NCBI GenBank assembly: GCA_951812805.1
Contig: CATOSZ010000001.1
Coordinates: forward strand, 682,001 to 746,000
Length of the DNA: 64,000 nucleotides
Source of the DNA: an uncultured Alphaproteobacteria bacterium
Lineage (GTDB): Bacteria > Pseudomonadota > Alphaproteobacteria > GCA-2731375
Direction of reading: 5' to 3'
Below, one piece after another: positions 1-8,880 of this stretch (its first letter is position 1; every line of letters starts with the position of its first letter). Under the pieces are notes generated by a model, which saw only the letters and a list, made by a program, of their open reading frames with translations, had not been told where the DNA came from and did no database searches. Made by a program: the position numbers and the translations under genes.

Positions 1-2004
1 CCGCTCTGCCGCTTCGCCGACGCCCGGCTCTATCACGCCGGCGTCACCGAGATCGATCCCGACGCCCGGGTGCTGCGAACGGCGGACCGACCCGACATCC
101 CCTACGACCTGCTCTCGATCGATATCGGCTCCAGCCCCGACGGCGGGGCGATTGCCGGCGTCGAGGCGGCGATCCCGGTGAAACCCGTCGACGGCTTCCT
201 CGCGCGCTGGGCCGAGGTGGAAGAGCGCCTGCTGGCGCGCCGGGACGATGCCCCCTTCCGCCTGCTGGTAATCGGCGCCGGCGCCGGCGGGGTGGAGCTG
301 GCGCTCGCGCTGCACTGGCGGTTGGAACGCGCGCTGCGGGCCCAGGGCGGCGATCCGGCGCGCCTGCGTTTCACCATCGCCGCGGCCGAGCCCGCACCGC
401 TGCCGACCCACGCGCCTTCGGTGCAACGGCGCATGGCCGGGTTGCTGGCCGCCGGCAACATCGAGTTCCGCGCCGAGTGCCGGGTCACGGCGCTCGACGA
501 CGGCATCGCCCGCCTCGCCGGCGGCGAGGAGATCGCCTTCGATGCCGCCGTGCTGACGACGCACGCCAAGGCCGCCCCCTGGCTCGCCGACACCGGCCTG
601 GCGCTCGACGCGGACGGCTTCCTCGCGGTCGGCGAAACCTTGCAATCGACCAGCCACCCGAACGTCTTCGCCGCCGGCGACGTCGCCGCCTTCCAGCCCC
701 GCCCGCTGCCGAAGTCGGGCGTCTATGCGGTCCGCCAGGGCCCCTATCTGGCGGAGAACCTGCGCCGCCTGATCCAGGGCCGCGCGCCCAGACCCTATCC
801 CCCGCAATCGCGCACCCTGGCGCTGATGTCGGGTGGCGGGCGGCATGCCGTCGCCTCCTACGGCGCGCTATCCCTGCAAGGCGACTGGGTCTGGCGGCTG
901 AAGGACTGGATCGACCGGCGCTGGATGGCCAAGTACCAGGACCTGCCGGCGATGGACAGCGGCGAGGCGGGCGACGGCGACACCCTCGCCATGCGTTGCG
1001 GCGGCTGCGGCGCCAAGGTGGCGAGCGCGGTGTTGAACCGGGTCCTCGCCCGTCTGAAGGCGGGGCCTGACGGCGCGGCGATCGACCTCGAGCAACCCGA
1101 CGACGCGGCCGTCATCACCACCCCCGCCAGCGGCCGGCTGCTGCAGACCGTCGACCATTTCCGCGCCTTCATCGACGACCCCTACCTTTTCGGGCTGATC
1201 GCCGCCAACCATTGCATGAGCGACATCCACGCCATGGGCGGCCGGCCGGTGAGCGCGCTCGCCATGGTCACCCTGCCTTACGCGGCGGAAGAAAAGCTGG
1301 AGGCGGACCTGGAGGCGCTACTGGCCGGCGCGCTTCGGGCGCTGGGGCGGGACGGTGCCCGGCTGATCGGCGGCCACACGGCGGAGGGCCCGGAACTCGC
1401 CTTCGGCCTGACCATCAACGGCGAGGTCGCGGCCGAGGCGATCCTGCGCAAGGGCGGCGCACGGGCGGGCGACGTGCTGGTCTTGAGCAAACCGCTCGGC
1501 ACCGGGGCGATCTTCGCCGCCGACATGGCGGGCGAGGCGGAGAGCGCGTGGGTCGAGGCCGCCTTCGCCAGCATGACGGCCAGCAACGGCCCGGCCGCCC
1601 GGATCCTGGCCGCCGCCGGCGCCGGCGCCATGACCGACGTTACGGGCTTCGGCCTGCTCGGCCATCTGATCGAGATGCTGAAAGCCTCCGGCACGACGGC
1701 CCGCCTCGATCCCGCCGCGCTGCCCACCCTGCCGGGGGCCGACACGCTGCTGGCGCGCGGCATCGCCAGCACCCTGCACCCCGCGAACGAGGCCTTCGCC
1801 GAGGTGCTGGCGCGGGACACCGACGCACCAGCCCTGCTGTTCGATCCGCAGACCGCGGGCGGCCTGCTGGCGAGCCTGCCGGCGGCCGCGGCCGACGATG
1901 CGATCAAGCAACTCACCGCGGCCGGCGTCACGGCGGCGGCGATCATCGGGCGGGTCGGGGGCCCCGCGAGGCCGGGCGAGGCGCTGGTCTCGCTCACCCC
2001 CTGA
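1..2004 (+). CDS. selD: Pyridine-nucleotide-disulfide oxidoreductase / selenide, water dikinase fusion (5' end outside window)
   Basis: The reading frame is open from base 1 and the gene starts before the window; an internal GTG at 70 is not taken as the start. The N-terminal third is an NADH-dehydrogenase-like FAD protein, with GAGAGGVELALAL for NAD(P) binding near residues 75-90 and the second FAD motif FAAGDVAAF. The rest is SelD, which makes selenophosphate from selenide and ATP for selenocysteine or selenouridine synthesis. The SelD part opens with MRCGGCGAKV, keeping the Cys and Lys of the glycine-rich active-site loop, and continues with DDAAV, the NHCMSDIHAMG segment and DVTGFGLLGHL. 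The fused form is known in proteobacteria. No selA, selB or tRNA-Sec is visible in the window. A hairpin follows the stop. Confidence 0.93.
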   Translation, partial: PLCRFADARLYHAGVTEIDPDARVLRTADRPDIPYDLLSIDIGSSPDGGAIAGVEAAIPVKPVDGFLARWAEVEERLLARRDDAPFRLLVIGAGAGGVELALALHWRLERALRAQGGDPARLRFTIAAAEPAPLPTHAPSVQRRMAGLLAAGNIEFRAECRVTALDDGIARLAGGEEIAFDAAVLTTHAKAAPWLADTGLALDADGFLAVGETLQSTSHPNVFAAGDVAAFQPRPLPKSGVYAVRQGPYLAENLRRLIQGRAPRPYPPQSRTLALMSGGGRHAVASYGALSLQGDWVWRLKDWIDRRWMAKYQDLPAMDSGEAGDGDTLAMRCGGCGAKVASAVLNRVLARLKAGPDGAAIDLEQPDDAAVITTPASGRLLQTVDHFRAFIDDPYLFGLIAANHCMSDIHAMGGRPVSALAMVTLPYAAEEKLEADLEALLAGALRALGRDGARLIGGHTAEGPELAFGLTINGEVAAEAILRKGGARAGDVLVLSKPLGTGAIFAADMAGEAESAWVEAAFASMTASNGPAARILAAAGAGAMTDVTGFGLLGHLIEMLKASGTTARLDPAALPTLPGADTLLARGIASTLHPANEAFAEVLARDTDAPALLFDPQTAGGLLASLPAAAADDAIKQLTAAGVTAAAIIGRVGGPARPGEALVSLTP

Positions 2005-2005
2005 A

Positions 2006-2033
2006 CCTGTCCCCAACCCGGAGGTTGGACAGG
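2006..2033 (+). terminator. Hairpin after selD
   Basis: Just after the selD stop, CCTGTCC(CC)AAC pairs with GTTGGACAGG around a six-base loop. There is no clear T-run after it, so it may be a weak intrinsic terminator or an RNA stabiliser rather than a classical terminator. Confidence 0.4.
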
Positions 2034-2087
2034 GTCGCTTCTCCTCGATACGGTTCAATCAACCGGCGTGTCCGTGGAGACAGCTCG

Positions 2088-4355
2088 ATGGGTCATGATC
2101 TACCGTGGCCATCCCTATCGCTGATGTCGTTGATCGACATCGCGCTTGTCGGCGGCTTTGTCGCGGTCCTCGTCCTCACCCGGATGCATCGCCGGCATTT
2201 GGGAAATCCCTCGGCAAAGACGGGCACGCTGTTCCTTGTTCTCGCCATGGCCGCGCTCGCCGCCATCTACGGTGCCGACTTCGTCAGCATGTGGGTCCTG
2301 CCCGGCCTGATGGGCGAAGCCGGCGCCATGGACGTGATGCTGCATCTGCACATCGAGTATGCCTGGTACGTCCATTTCCTGGCCTTCATCATGCTTTCCC
2401 TCGGCGTCGGCCTCGTGCTCAGATCCTTTGTCCACACCGCGAGAGCGGCGCAGTCGGAGACGGAACGCTTCGCCGACTTTGCCGAGATCTCGACCGACTG
2501 GTTCTGGGAAACCGACGCCGAGCACAAATACGTCTGGATGTCCGCCAACGTGGAGAACGTCACCGGGGTTCCGCCCGAGTGGCACTACGGCCGGTCGCGC
2601 CGGGAAATCGGCGTCATCGACCAACGGGATACGGACTGGAACGCGCACTTCGCCATCCTCGATCGACGCGAAGCCTACCGCGACTTCGTGCTTCTGCGAC
2701 GGGGCCCGGACGGCGACAAGTGGATCCGTTCCGCCGGCATGCCGATCTTCGACGAGAACGGCGTGTTCAAGGGCTACCGGGGCACCGGCACGGACGTCAC
2801 GGCCGAGGTGCAAGCGCGCCTGGATCTGGATCGGGAGCGGGACCGCTTTCGCATCGCCGTCGAGAACATGTCGGACGGCATCGCGCTCTTCGATTCCGAC
2901 GGCCGGTTGGTCCTCTGGAATCAAGCCTTCGAAGACTTCAATCCGGAGCTCGCCCCCAACCTCGTGCTCGCCATGTCCTTCGAGGACATGGTCCGCGACA
3001 ACCTGCGCCATGGCCGGATCAAGGATGCCATCGGGCGGGAGAAAGAATTCCTGCGCGAACGCCTGGCGCGGCATCGCTCGCCGGGTGAACCGCTGCTCTC
3101 AGAGCGGACGGACGGGCGCTGGCTGATGCTGCGTGAAGCACGCCTTTCCGACGGCTCGGCCATCCTCATCAATACCGATCTGACGGCGCTGCGCGATGCG
3201 GAGGAACGGTTGCGCCGCTCGCAACGAATGGAGGCGATCGGCCAGTTGACCGGCGGCATCGCGCACGACTTCAACAATCTGCTCGGCGTCATCCTCGGCA
3301 ACGCGCAACTGCTCGAACGACAGACCGACGACGAAAGCTTCGCCGAAGGTCTGCGGCGCATCGTCGACATGGTCTCGCGGGGCTCGGCCCTGACGAGCCG
3401 CCTCCTGGCCTTTGCCCGTCAGCAAACGCTCTCGCCGCAAACCGTCGTCGTCTCCGAACTGATCGACGATGTTCAGGAAATGCTGGCCCGCACGCTCGGC
3501 GCCGCCATCGACGTCCGGGTCCACCTGCCCGGGGACCTCTGGCCGGCGCTGATCGATCCCGGGCAGTTCGAGAATGCGCTCCTCAACCTGGCGATCAACG
3601 CCCGTGACGCGATGGCGAACGGGGGCGAATTGAGAATCGAAGCGGCGAACGTGACGCTGGATGCGGACTTCGCCGAGGGTATCGACGGACTGGTGCCGGG
3701 CGACTTCATTCGCATCGCGGTGAGCGATACCGGGTCCGGCGTCGCACCGGCGAACCTGCCCCATGTGTTCGAGCCGTTCTTCACAACCAAGCCCGTCGGC
3801 GAGGGCAGCGGCCTCGGCCTGTCGATGGTCTACGGCTTCATCAAGCAGTCGAACGGCCACGTCGTCATCGAAAGCGAGGCCGGCGGCGGCACGACGGTCA
3901 CCCTCTACCTCCCGCGCTCCACCCGCACCGAGACGGCGACGTCGCCCGCCGCCAAGGACGCAACCCGGGGCGGCGGTGGCTGCATCCTGGTGGTCGAGGA
4001 CGACGCCGAAGTCCGGCGGATTCCGGCGCTGCTGCTCGCGGAAGAGGGCTACCGCGTCATCGAAGCGCGGGACGGCGCCCAGGCGCTCGCCATTCTGGAC
4101 AGCGGCGAAGACGTCGACCTGCTGTTCACCGACATCGTGCTGCCGGGCGGGATCAACGGAGTCCAGCTATCCCAACTGGTTCGCCAGCGCCGGCCGGGCA
4201 TCAAGGTCCTCTTTACCAGCGGCTATGCCGAGAGCGATATTTTCCACGACGGCAAGATGGAGCAGGGCGTCGACCTTCTCCGCAAGCCCTATACGCACGA
4301 AGATCTGCTGCAGGCGGTCGACGCGGCGCTGACGGCCGGCAAGGACGATGGCTAG
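2088..4355 (+). CDS. Membrane hybrid sensor histidine kinase with PAS domains and receiver
   Basis: Senses an unknown signal and passes phosphate through His-Asp relay. Start chosen at ATG 2088, behind GGAGAC; the open frame extends far upstream but only as a shadow of selD. About 755 residues. Three hydrophobic segments lie in roughly the first 115 residues. Two PAS-like regions follow, the first with DWFWETDAEHKYVWMS and ending GYRGTGTDVT. The HisKA H-box GGIAHDFNNLLG has the phospho-acceptor near His393. The N-box NLAINARDAM, G1 DTGSGV and G2 GEGSGLGLSMVYGF follow. The C-terminal receiver has VVEDDAEVRR and LLFTDIVLPGG with the acceptor near Asp682. HDFNN-type hybrid kinases usually need a separate regulator, and none is adjacent. 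Confidence 0.9.
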   Translation: MGHDLPWPSLSLMSLIDIALVGGFVAVLVLTRMHRRHLGNPSAKTGTLFLVLAMAALAAIYGADFVSMWVLPGLMGEAGAMDVMLHLHIEYAWYVHFLAFIMLSLGVGLVLRSFVHTARAAQSETERFADFAEISTDWFWETDAEHKYVWMSANVENVTGVPPEWHYGRSRREIGVIDQRDTDWNAHFAILDRREAYRDFVLLRRGPDGDKWIRSAGMPIFDENGVFKGYRGTGTDVTAEVQARLDLDRERDRFRIAVENMSDGIALFDSDGRLVLWNQAFEDFNPELAPNLVLAMSFEDMVRDNLRHGRIKDAIGREKEFLRERLARHRSPGEPLLSERTDGRWLMLREARLSDGSAILINTDLTALRDAEERLRRSQRMEAIGQLTGGIAHDFNNLLGVILGNAQLLERQTDDESFAEGLRRIVDMVSRGSALTSRLLAFARQQTLSPQTVVVSELIDDVQEMLARTLGAAIDVRVHLPGDLWPALIDPGQFENALLNLAINARDAMANGGELRIEAANVTLDADFAEGIDGLVPGDFIRIAVSDTGSGVAPANLPHVFEPFFTTKPVGEGSGLGLSMVYGFIKQSNGHVVIESEAGGGTTVTLYLPRSTRTETATSPAAKDATRGGGGCILVVEDDAEVRRIPALLLAEEGYRVIEARDGAQALAILDSGEDVDLLFTDIVLPGGINGVQLSQLVRQRRPGIKVLFTSGYAESDIFHDGKMEQGVDLLRKPYTHEDLLQAVDAALTAGKDDG

Positions 4356-4407
4356 GCAACGCGTTACCGGCTAGCATGCCGGTGAGACAGCAGAAGGGAG
4401 AACGGTC

Positions 4408-5349
4408 ATGGCACTCGCGGAGGATCTGGGGCTGGCACGCGAGGTCGAAGACTTCGCCGGTGGCGCGGGCTATAGCGATGGGGCCTACATGCCGCTCGAC
4501 GAGCTGGCGGTACCGATCACGGACTTCGGCTTTCTCCGGGCCGACGCCTGCTACGACACGGCGCATGTCTGGCACGGCCTGGCCTTTCGCCTCGACGATC
4601 ATGTGCAACGCTTCCGCCGCTCCTGCGAGGCGCTTCGTCTCGATCCCGGCCTCGGCGACGCGGAGATCCGCGAGGTGATGATCCGCCTCGCCCAGCTCGA
4701 CGGGCGGCGCGAACAGATGGTGCAGATCATCTGCACCCGCGGCCGCGTCTCGGCCGAGGCGCCGCGCGATCCCCGGCGCAACCAGAACCGTTTCTGGGCC
4801 TTCACCCGGGCCCTCGACGCCATCGATTCCAAGCTGCCGGAGGGCGCGCGCGGCCTCGGCGTCCATATCAGCGACATCCCCCGCATCCCGCCCGAGTCAA
4901 TCGATCCCCGGGTCAAGACCTTTCACCGGGGCGACCTCACCAAGGCGCTGATGGAGGCGATGGACGCCGGCGCCGACACCTGCCTGGTCGTCGACATGGC
5001 AGGCAACATCACGGAGGGACCGGGCTTCAACGTCTTCGCGGTGGCCGGCGAGCGCATCGTCACGCCCGAGGCCGGCATGCTGGAGGGCATCACTCGCTCG
5101 ACGGTGATGGAACTCGCCGGTGAGCTGGGCCTCGCCTCGGAAAGCCGGGCGATCTCGCCCGAGGAAATGCGCGGCGCGGATGAGGTGTTCATTTCATCGT
5201 CCGCCGGCGGGATCATGGCGGTGACCAGGATCGACGGCACCATCCTCTCGAACGGCGCGCCGGGCCCGGTGACGCAGCGCCTGGCCGAACGCTACTGGGC
5301 CAAGAAGACGGACGGCTGGCACGCGACGCCGATCCCCGGCCTCGCCTGA
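4408..5349 (+). CDS. Class IV PLP aminotransferase, (R)-amine transaminase-like
   Basis: Fold-type IV PLP transaminase of 313 residues. The catalytic Lys is about residue 179 in GDLTKALMEAMDAGA, the cofactor-phosphate region is GNITEGPGFNVF, and GMLEGITRSTV and SSSAGGIMAVTRIDG follow. From memory, the order and wording of these blocks (DACYDTAHVWHGLAFRLDDH, then GDLTK) resemble fungal (R)-selective amine transaminases more than branched-chain aminotransferases. The position that is His in the fungal enzymes appears to be Arg here (FLRADACYD), and the FVEV-like block reads MVQI, so the substrate may differ. Start ATG has GGGAGAA upstream. It lies between a sensor kinase and a LysR gene on the same strand, 20 nt before the latter, and could be co-transcribed with it. 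Confidence 0.85.
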   Translation: MALAEDLGLAREVEDFAGGAGYSDGAYMPLDELAVPITDFGFLRADACYDTAHVWHGLAFRLDDHVQRFRRSCEALRLDPGLGDAEIREVMIRLAQLDGRREQMVQIICTRGRVSAEAPRDPRRNQNRFWAFTRALDAIDSKLPEGARGLGVHISDIPRIPPESIDPRVKTFHRGDLTKALMEAMDAGADTCLVVDMAGNITEGPGFNVFAVAGERIVTPEAGMLEGITRSTVMELAGELGLASESRAISPEEMRGADEVFISSSAGGIMAVTRIDGTILSNGAPGPVTQRLAERYWAKKTDGWHATPIPGLA

Positions 5350-5369
5350 CAGGGAAAGACCGGCCTTCG

Positions 5370-6251
5370 ATGGAGTCCGCCGATCTCCGGATCTTCGAGG
5401 CGGTCGCCCGTCTCGGCGGCATGAACCGCGCGGCGGGCGAGCTCAACACCGTACAGTCGAACGTCACCGCGCGGATCCGCCGGCTGGAGGAACAGCTCGG
5501 CGTCCCCCTGTTCGAGCGCCACAGCCGGGGGGTGGTCCTAACGCCGGCAGGTGGCCGGCTGCTGCCCTATGCCCGACAGGTTGCCCATCTGCTGGAAGAC
5601 GCCCGGCGCGCCGTCACCGATACGGGATCGCCCGCCGGGCGCCTGGTGATCGGGGCGTTGGAGACGACGACCGCGTTGCGGCTCGCCCCGGTGCTGGCCG
5701 ATTTCGTCACGGCGCACGAACGGGTCGATCTCAGCCTGCGCGCCGGCACGACGGAGGAGCTGATCCACCGGGTGCTGGCGCGCGAGGTGGAGGGGGCGTT
5801 CGTCTGCGGGCCGGTGCGCCATCCCGACCTGGAGGAAACGACGGCGTTCGCCGAGGAACTCGCCCTGCTGACCGATGGCACGGTCGGCTCGCTCGACGCG
5901 CTCGCGGGGCGGGGTGAGGTCAAGCTCGTCGTGCTCCGCGCCGGCTGTTCCTACCGGTTGCGGCTCGAAGGCCTGCTGGCCCGGCGCGGCATCGTCGACT
6001 ACCGGCTGCTGGAGTTCGGAACCCTGGAGGCGATCTTCGGCTGCGTGCGGGCCGGCCTCGGTATCACCTTGCTGCCGCGCCACCTGCTGGGCCCGGTCTG
6101 GGAGGCCCGCGGCATCGTCGCGCACGATCTGCCGCGGGACGAGGCACGAGTCGAGACGGTGTTCATACGACGCCGGGACGGTTTCCTCTCCAGCGCGATG
6201 CGCGCCTTCCTGGAGGCGACCCGGCACCGCGTCGCCGATGCCGCGGAATGA
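5370..6251 (+). CDS. LysR-family transcriptional regulator
   Basis: 293 residues with the usual LysR layout: N-terminal winged helix-turn-helix (LRIFEAVARLGGMNRAAGELN, then the recognition helix in VQSNVTARIRRLEEQL and LFERHSRGVVLTPAG), followed by a periplasmic-binding-like effector domain from about residue 90. It lies directly before an MFS exporter gene of the YbfB/YjiJ type, and such regulators often control the neighbouring transporter. A dyad with LysR T-N11-A form lies in the gap between them. The exporter is broken by an IS, so the regulator may have lost its local target. The effector is unknown. Confidence 0.9.
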   Translation: MESADLRIFEAVARLGGMNRAAGELNTVQSNVTARIRRLEEQLGVPLFERHSRGVVLTPAGGRLLPYARQVAHLLEDARRAVTDTGSPAGRLVIGALETTTALRLAPVLADFVTAHERVDLSLRAGTTEELIHRVLAREVEGAFVCGPVRHPDLEETTAFAEELALLTDGTVGSLDALAGRGEVKLVVLRAGCSYRLRLEGLLARRGIVDYRLLEFGTLEAIFGCVRAGLGITLLPRHLLGPVWEARGIVAHDLPRDEARVETVFIRRRDGFLSSAMRAFLEATRHRVADAAE

Positions 6252-6255
6252 CAAC

Positions 6256-6298
6256 CTATCTCGAAAACCGATAGCTACGTTCGCAAATAATCGGTTTT
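6256..6298. promoter_or_regulatory. Candidate LysR operator upstream of the split MFS gene
   Basis: CTATC-N9-GATAG (6256-6274) fits the LysR T-N11-A pattern. In addition AAAACCGAT (6264-6272) is repeated in inverted form as ATCGGTTTT (6290-6298), 17 bases further on. Both lie in the 107-base gap between the LysR stop and the MFS start, where an activator site would be expected. This is pattern evidence only. Confidence 0.5.
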
Positions 6299-6358
6299 CC
6301 GATCCCCTCGCCCGACCCATGTTCCCTGAACGATCCGGTTGATCGGAGGGCGCGCACC

Positions 6359-7054
6359 ATGGCGATCCATCCCCGACGTCTCGCCGTCGGCGGCTTGCTG
6401 GCGATGGCCGCCGCCGTCGGCATCGGCCGTTTCATCTATACGCCGATCCTGCCGCCGATGGTGGCCGACCTGGGCTTGAGCCAGGGGCAGGCCGGCCTGC
6501 TCGCCGGGGCGAACTTCTTCGGCTATCTCGCGGGCGCGCTGGCCGCGGCGCTGGCCCGGCTGCCGGGCGGCACCCGGGGCTGGCTGCTCACCGCCCTGCT
6601 GGTGAGCGGCCTGACCAGCGCGGCCATGGGCCTGGCCGCATCGTTCCCGCTCCTGGCGCTGCTGCGCTTTGCCGGCGGCCTCGCCAGCGCGCTGGTTCTG
6701 GTGCTGGCCTCGAGCCTGGTGCTCGAACGGCTGAGTGCGGCCGGCCGTGGCGGCCTGTCGGCGGTGCATTTCGCCGGTGTCGGCGTGGGCATCGCGGCCT
6801 CGGCCGTCATCGCCGGCCTGGCGGGGCCGGACTGGCGGGCTATGTGGTTCGCCGGCGGCGGCCTCGCGCTGCTGGCGCTGCCCGTCGTCGCCCGGCTGGT
6901 ACCCCCGGCGGAGCCGGGCGCCATCGCACCGACCCCGGGCGCCTCGTCCGTCGGGCTTTGGCCACTGGCCACGGCCTATGGCCTGTTCGGTTTCGGCTAC
7001 GTCGTCACCGCGACCTTCATCGTCGCCATCCTGCGCGGGTCCCCCGGGCTCGAG
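6359..7054 (+). pseudogene. MFS exporter (YbfB/YjiJ type), N-terminal part, split by IS
   Basis: The first 232 codons of a major facilitator exporter: IGRFIYTPILPPMVADLGLS is the typical opening of YbfB/YjiJ-type carriers, and about seven membrane helices can be seen. The reading frame is entered by an IS21 element after base 7054; the open frame then runs 25 IS-encoded codons to a stop. The second part of the gene starts at 13931. Joining 7054 to 13931 removes the element plus one copy of the 8-bp target duplication and gives a continuous frame reading GSPGLETFEPLVWLLVG, a 377-residue protein. The encoded carrier lacks its last helices and is very probably inactive. Confidence 0.92.
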
Positions 7055-7060
7055 TGCGCG

Positions 7061-7147
7061 TTTCGGAAAGTCCCGGACACCGATTACGGAAAGTCCTGGC
7101 CAGAGATTTCAGTAAGTCGTGGCCAGTGATTCCGGAAAGTCCCGGAC
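7061..7147 (+). repeat. Four 18-bp repeats at 23-bp spacing, left end of IS21-A
   Basis: Units start at 7061, 7084, 7107 and 7130, exactly 23 bases apart. They read TTTCGGAAAGTCCCGGAC, TTACGGAAAGTCCTGGCC, TTTCAGTAAGTCGTGGCC and TTCCGGAAAGTCCCGGAC. In IS21 elements such multiple terminal repeats are the binding sites of the IstA transposase. The spacing places each site about two helical turns from the next. Confidence 0.85.
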
Positions 7148-7226
7148 AGCATCACGGGGCGATCTGAGTTCAGCTTTCGGGTGCGCCGTCTCGGCGTCTA
7201 CCTCTTGGCTTTTGCCGGGAGGGGAC

Positions 7227-8634
7227 ATGCCCAGACGGAAGCAGACGAGACGAACGACGGTGAGAGATGCACGAACGATCCTGCGGCTGACGCATGACCA
7301 AGGCCTCTCGGCGCGAGAGGTGGCGGAACGGCTGAAGGTCTCCAAGACGACAGTGTCGACCTATTTGCTGCGGGCCCGCGAGGTCGGCCTTACCGCCTGG
7401 CCGCTGCCGGCGGAATACGAGGACGACGCGGTCCTGCAAGAGACGCTGTTCCGCCGCATGGGCCGGCCCCCGCGCGACAGGTGCGAGCCGCACTGGCCGA
7501 CGGTCGCGGCCGAGCTGAAGCGCAAGGGGGTGACGCTGACCCTGCTCTGGCAGGAATACCGCGCCTCACATCCCGATGGCTACGGCTACACCTGGTTCTG
7601 CGAAGCCTTCACGGCGTTCAAGCGGCGCACCGGCGCCACCTGGCGCAACCGCCACGAGGCCGGTGCGGTCATGCAGACCGATTATGCCGGCCAGACGGTG
7701 GACATCGTCGACCCCGAGACCGGCGAGGTGCACGACGCGCAGATCTTCGTCGCCGTGCTGGGCGCTTCCTCGCTCACCTTCGCCACCGCCAGCCTGACCC
7801 AGCGCCTGCCCGACTGGGTCGCCGGACAATGCCGGGCGCTCGCCTACTTCGGCGGCGTGCCCAAGAGCATCGTCTGCGATAACCTCAAGGCCGGCGTCGC
7901 CAAGCCGCTCTGGTTCGAGCCGACCCTCAACCCGACCTTCGCCGCGCTCGCCGAGCACTACGACACCACCGTCCTGCCGACCCGGGTCCGCAAGCCGCGC
8001 GACAAGGCCAAGGTCGAAGTCGCCGTCCAGGTCGTCGAGCGCTGGATCCTGGCAAGACTGCGCAATACGCGCTTCTTCTCCCTCGACCAGCTCAACCGGG
8101 CGATCCGCGACCTCCTCGAGGAGCTCAACGAGCGGCCCATGCGCAACCTTGGAAAGAGCCGGCGCCAGATGTTCGAGGCCATCGAGCGCGAGGCCCTGGC
8201 ACCCCTGCCGACGACGCCCTTCGAATATGCCGAATGGAAGACCGCCAAGGTCCATTCCGACTATCACGTCGACGTCGAGCGCAGCTTCTACTCCGTGCCG
8301 CACGGCCTGATCGGCCGCAAGGTCCAAGTCCGGCTCACTCACCGCACGGTCGAGATCTTCCACAACCACAAGCGCGTCGCCAGCCATCTCCGCCGCTCAC
8401 CGCATGGCGGCCATGCCACGATCCCGGCCCACATGCCCAAGGCGCACCAGCGCTATGCCGAGCGAACGCCACAAAGCCTGATCGACCAGGCCAGCCGCAT
8501 CGGCCCCAACGCCGCCCTCCTGGTCGAGCGGATGATCCGCGATCGGCCCCATCCCGAGCAAGGCTATCGCAGCGCCATGGGCGTCTTGTCGCTCGCCCGC
8601 CGATACGAACCGGAACGCGTCGAGGCCGCCTGCG
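7227..8634 (+). pseudogene. istA: IS21-A transposase IstA, 5' part, split by inner IS
   Basis: Start ATG 7227 is behind GGGAGGGG. The N-terminal helix-turn-helix is seen in REVAERLKVSKTTVSTYL, and the DDE catalytic core in MQTDYAGQ (first Asp), SIVCDNLK (second Asp) and DKAKVEVAVQ (Glu). The gene is entered by IS21-B after base 8634, so the open frame ends six codons later in IS sequence. The missing last 48 codons lie at 12878-13023. Joining them restores a 517-residue protein. Since the catalytic core is complete, some activity of the shortened protein cannot be excluded. Confidence 0.9.
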
Positions 8635-8708
8635 TGTCAATCAGCATTTAATTCTGACCCCCTATCGGCGTGCAAAATTGACCCCCCCCCCTCCCTTGCT
8701 TCGACGGA

Positions 8709-8815
8709 GGTTGTCCCGGTAGTCCACGGGAGGGCCCCGCGCGGCTTCGTGTAGCGCTTTGCGTTACGCGGAGCGAAGCCGCGTGGGAGGGGCCTGTGGG
8801 CCCACCGGGACAACC
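8709..8815. repeat. Long imperfect palindrome inside IS21-B
   Basis: Outer arms GGTTGTCCCGGT (8709-8720) and ACCGGGACAACC (8804-8815) pair perfectly. Inner arms GCGGCTTCG (8741-8749) and CGAAGCCGC (8774-8782) also pair perfectly, with imperfect pairing between. No reading frame of note covers it. It could be a REP-like element, a structured RNA or a strong bidirectional terminator. Its function is unknown. Confidence 0.7.
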
Positions 8816-8880
8816 GGGCCGGCGGCGGAACGTGGGGATCAGGTGGGGTTCTTGAAGTGGCAATGAGCTTTTGAAGTAGT

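Noticed and set aside
1212..2087. The histidine kinase frame is open 876 bases upstream of its chosen start
   Set aside because: The stretch is the shadow of selD in another frame; its translation is low-complexity Arg/Gly/Ala and the true start has a ribosome site at 2088.
7061..7147. Regular 18-bp repeats with 5-bp gaps considered as a small CRISPR array
   Set aside because: The gaps are far too short for spacers, no cas genes are present, and inverted copies at the other end identify them as IS21 terminal repeats.
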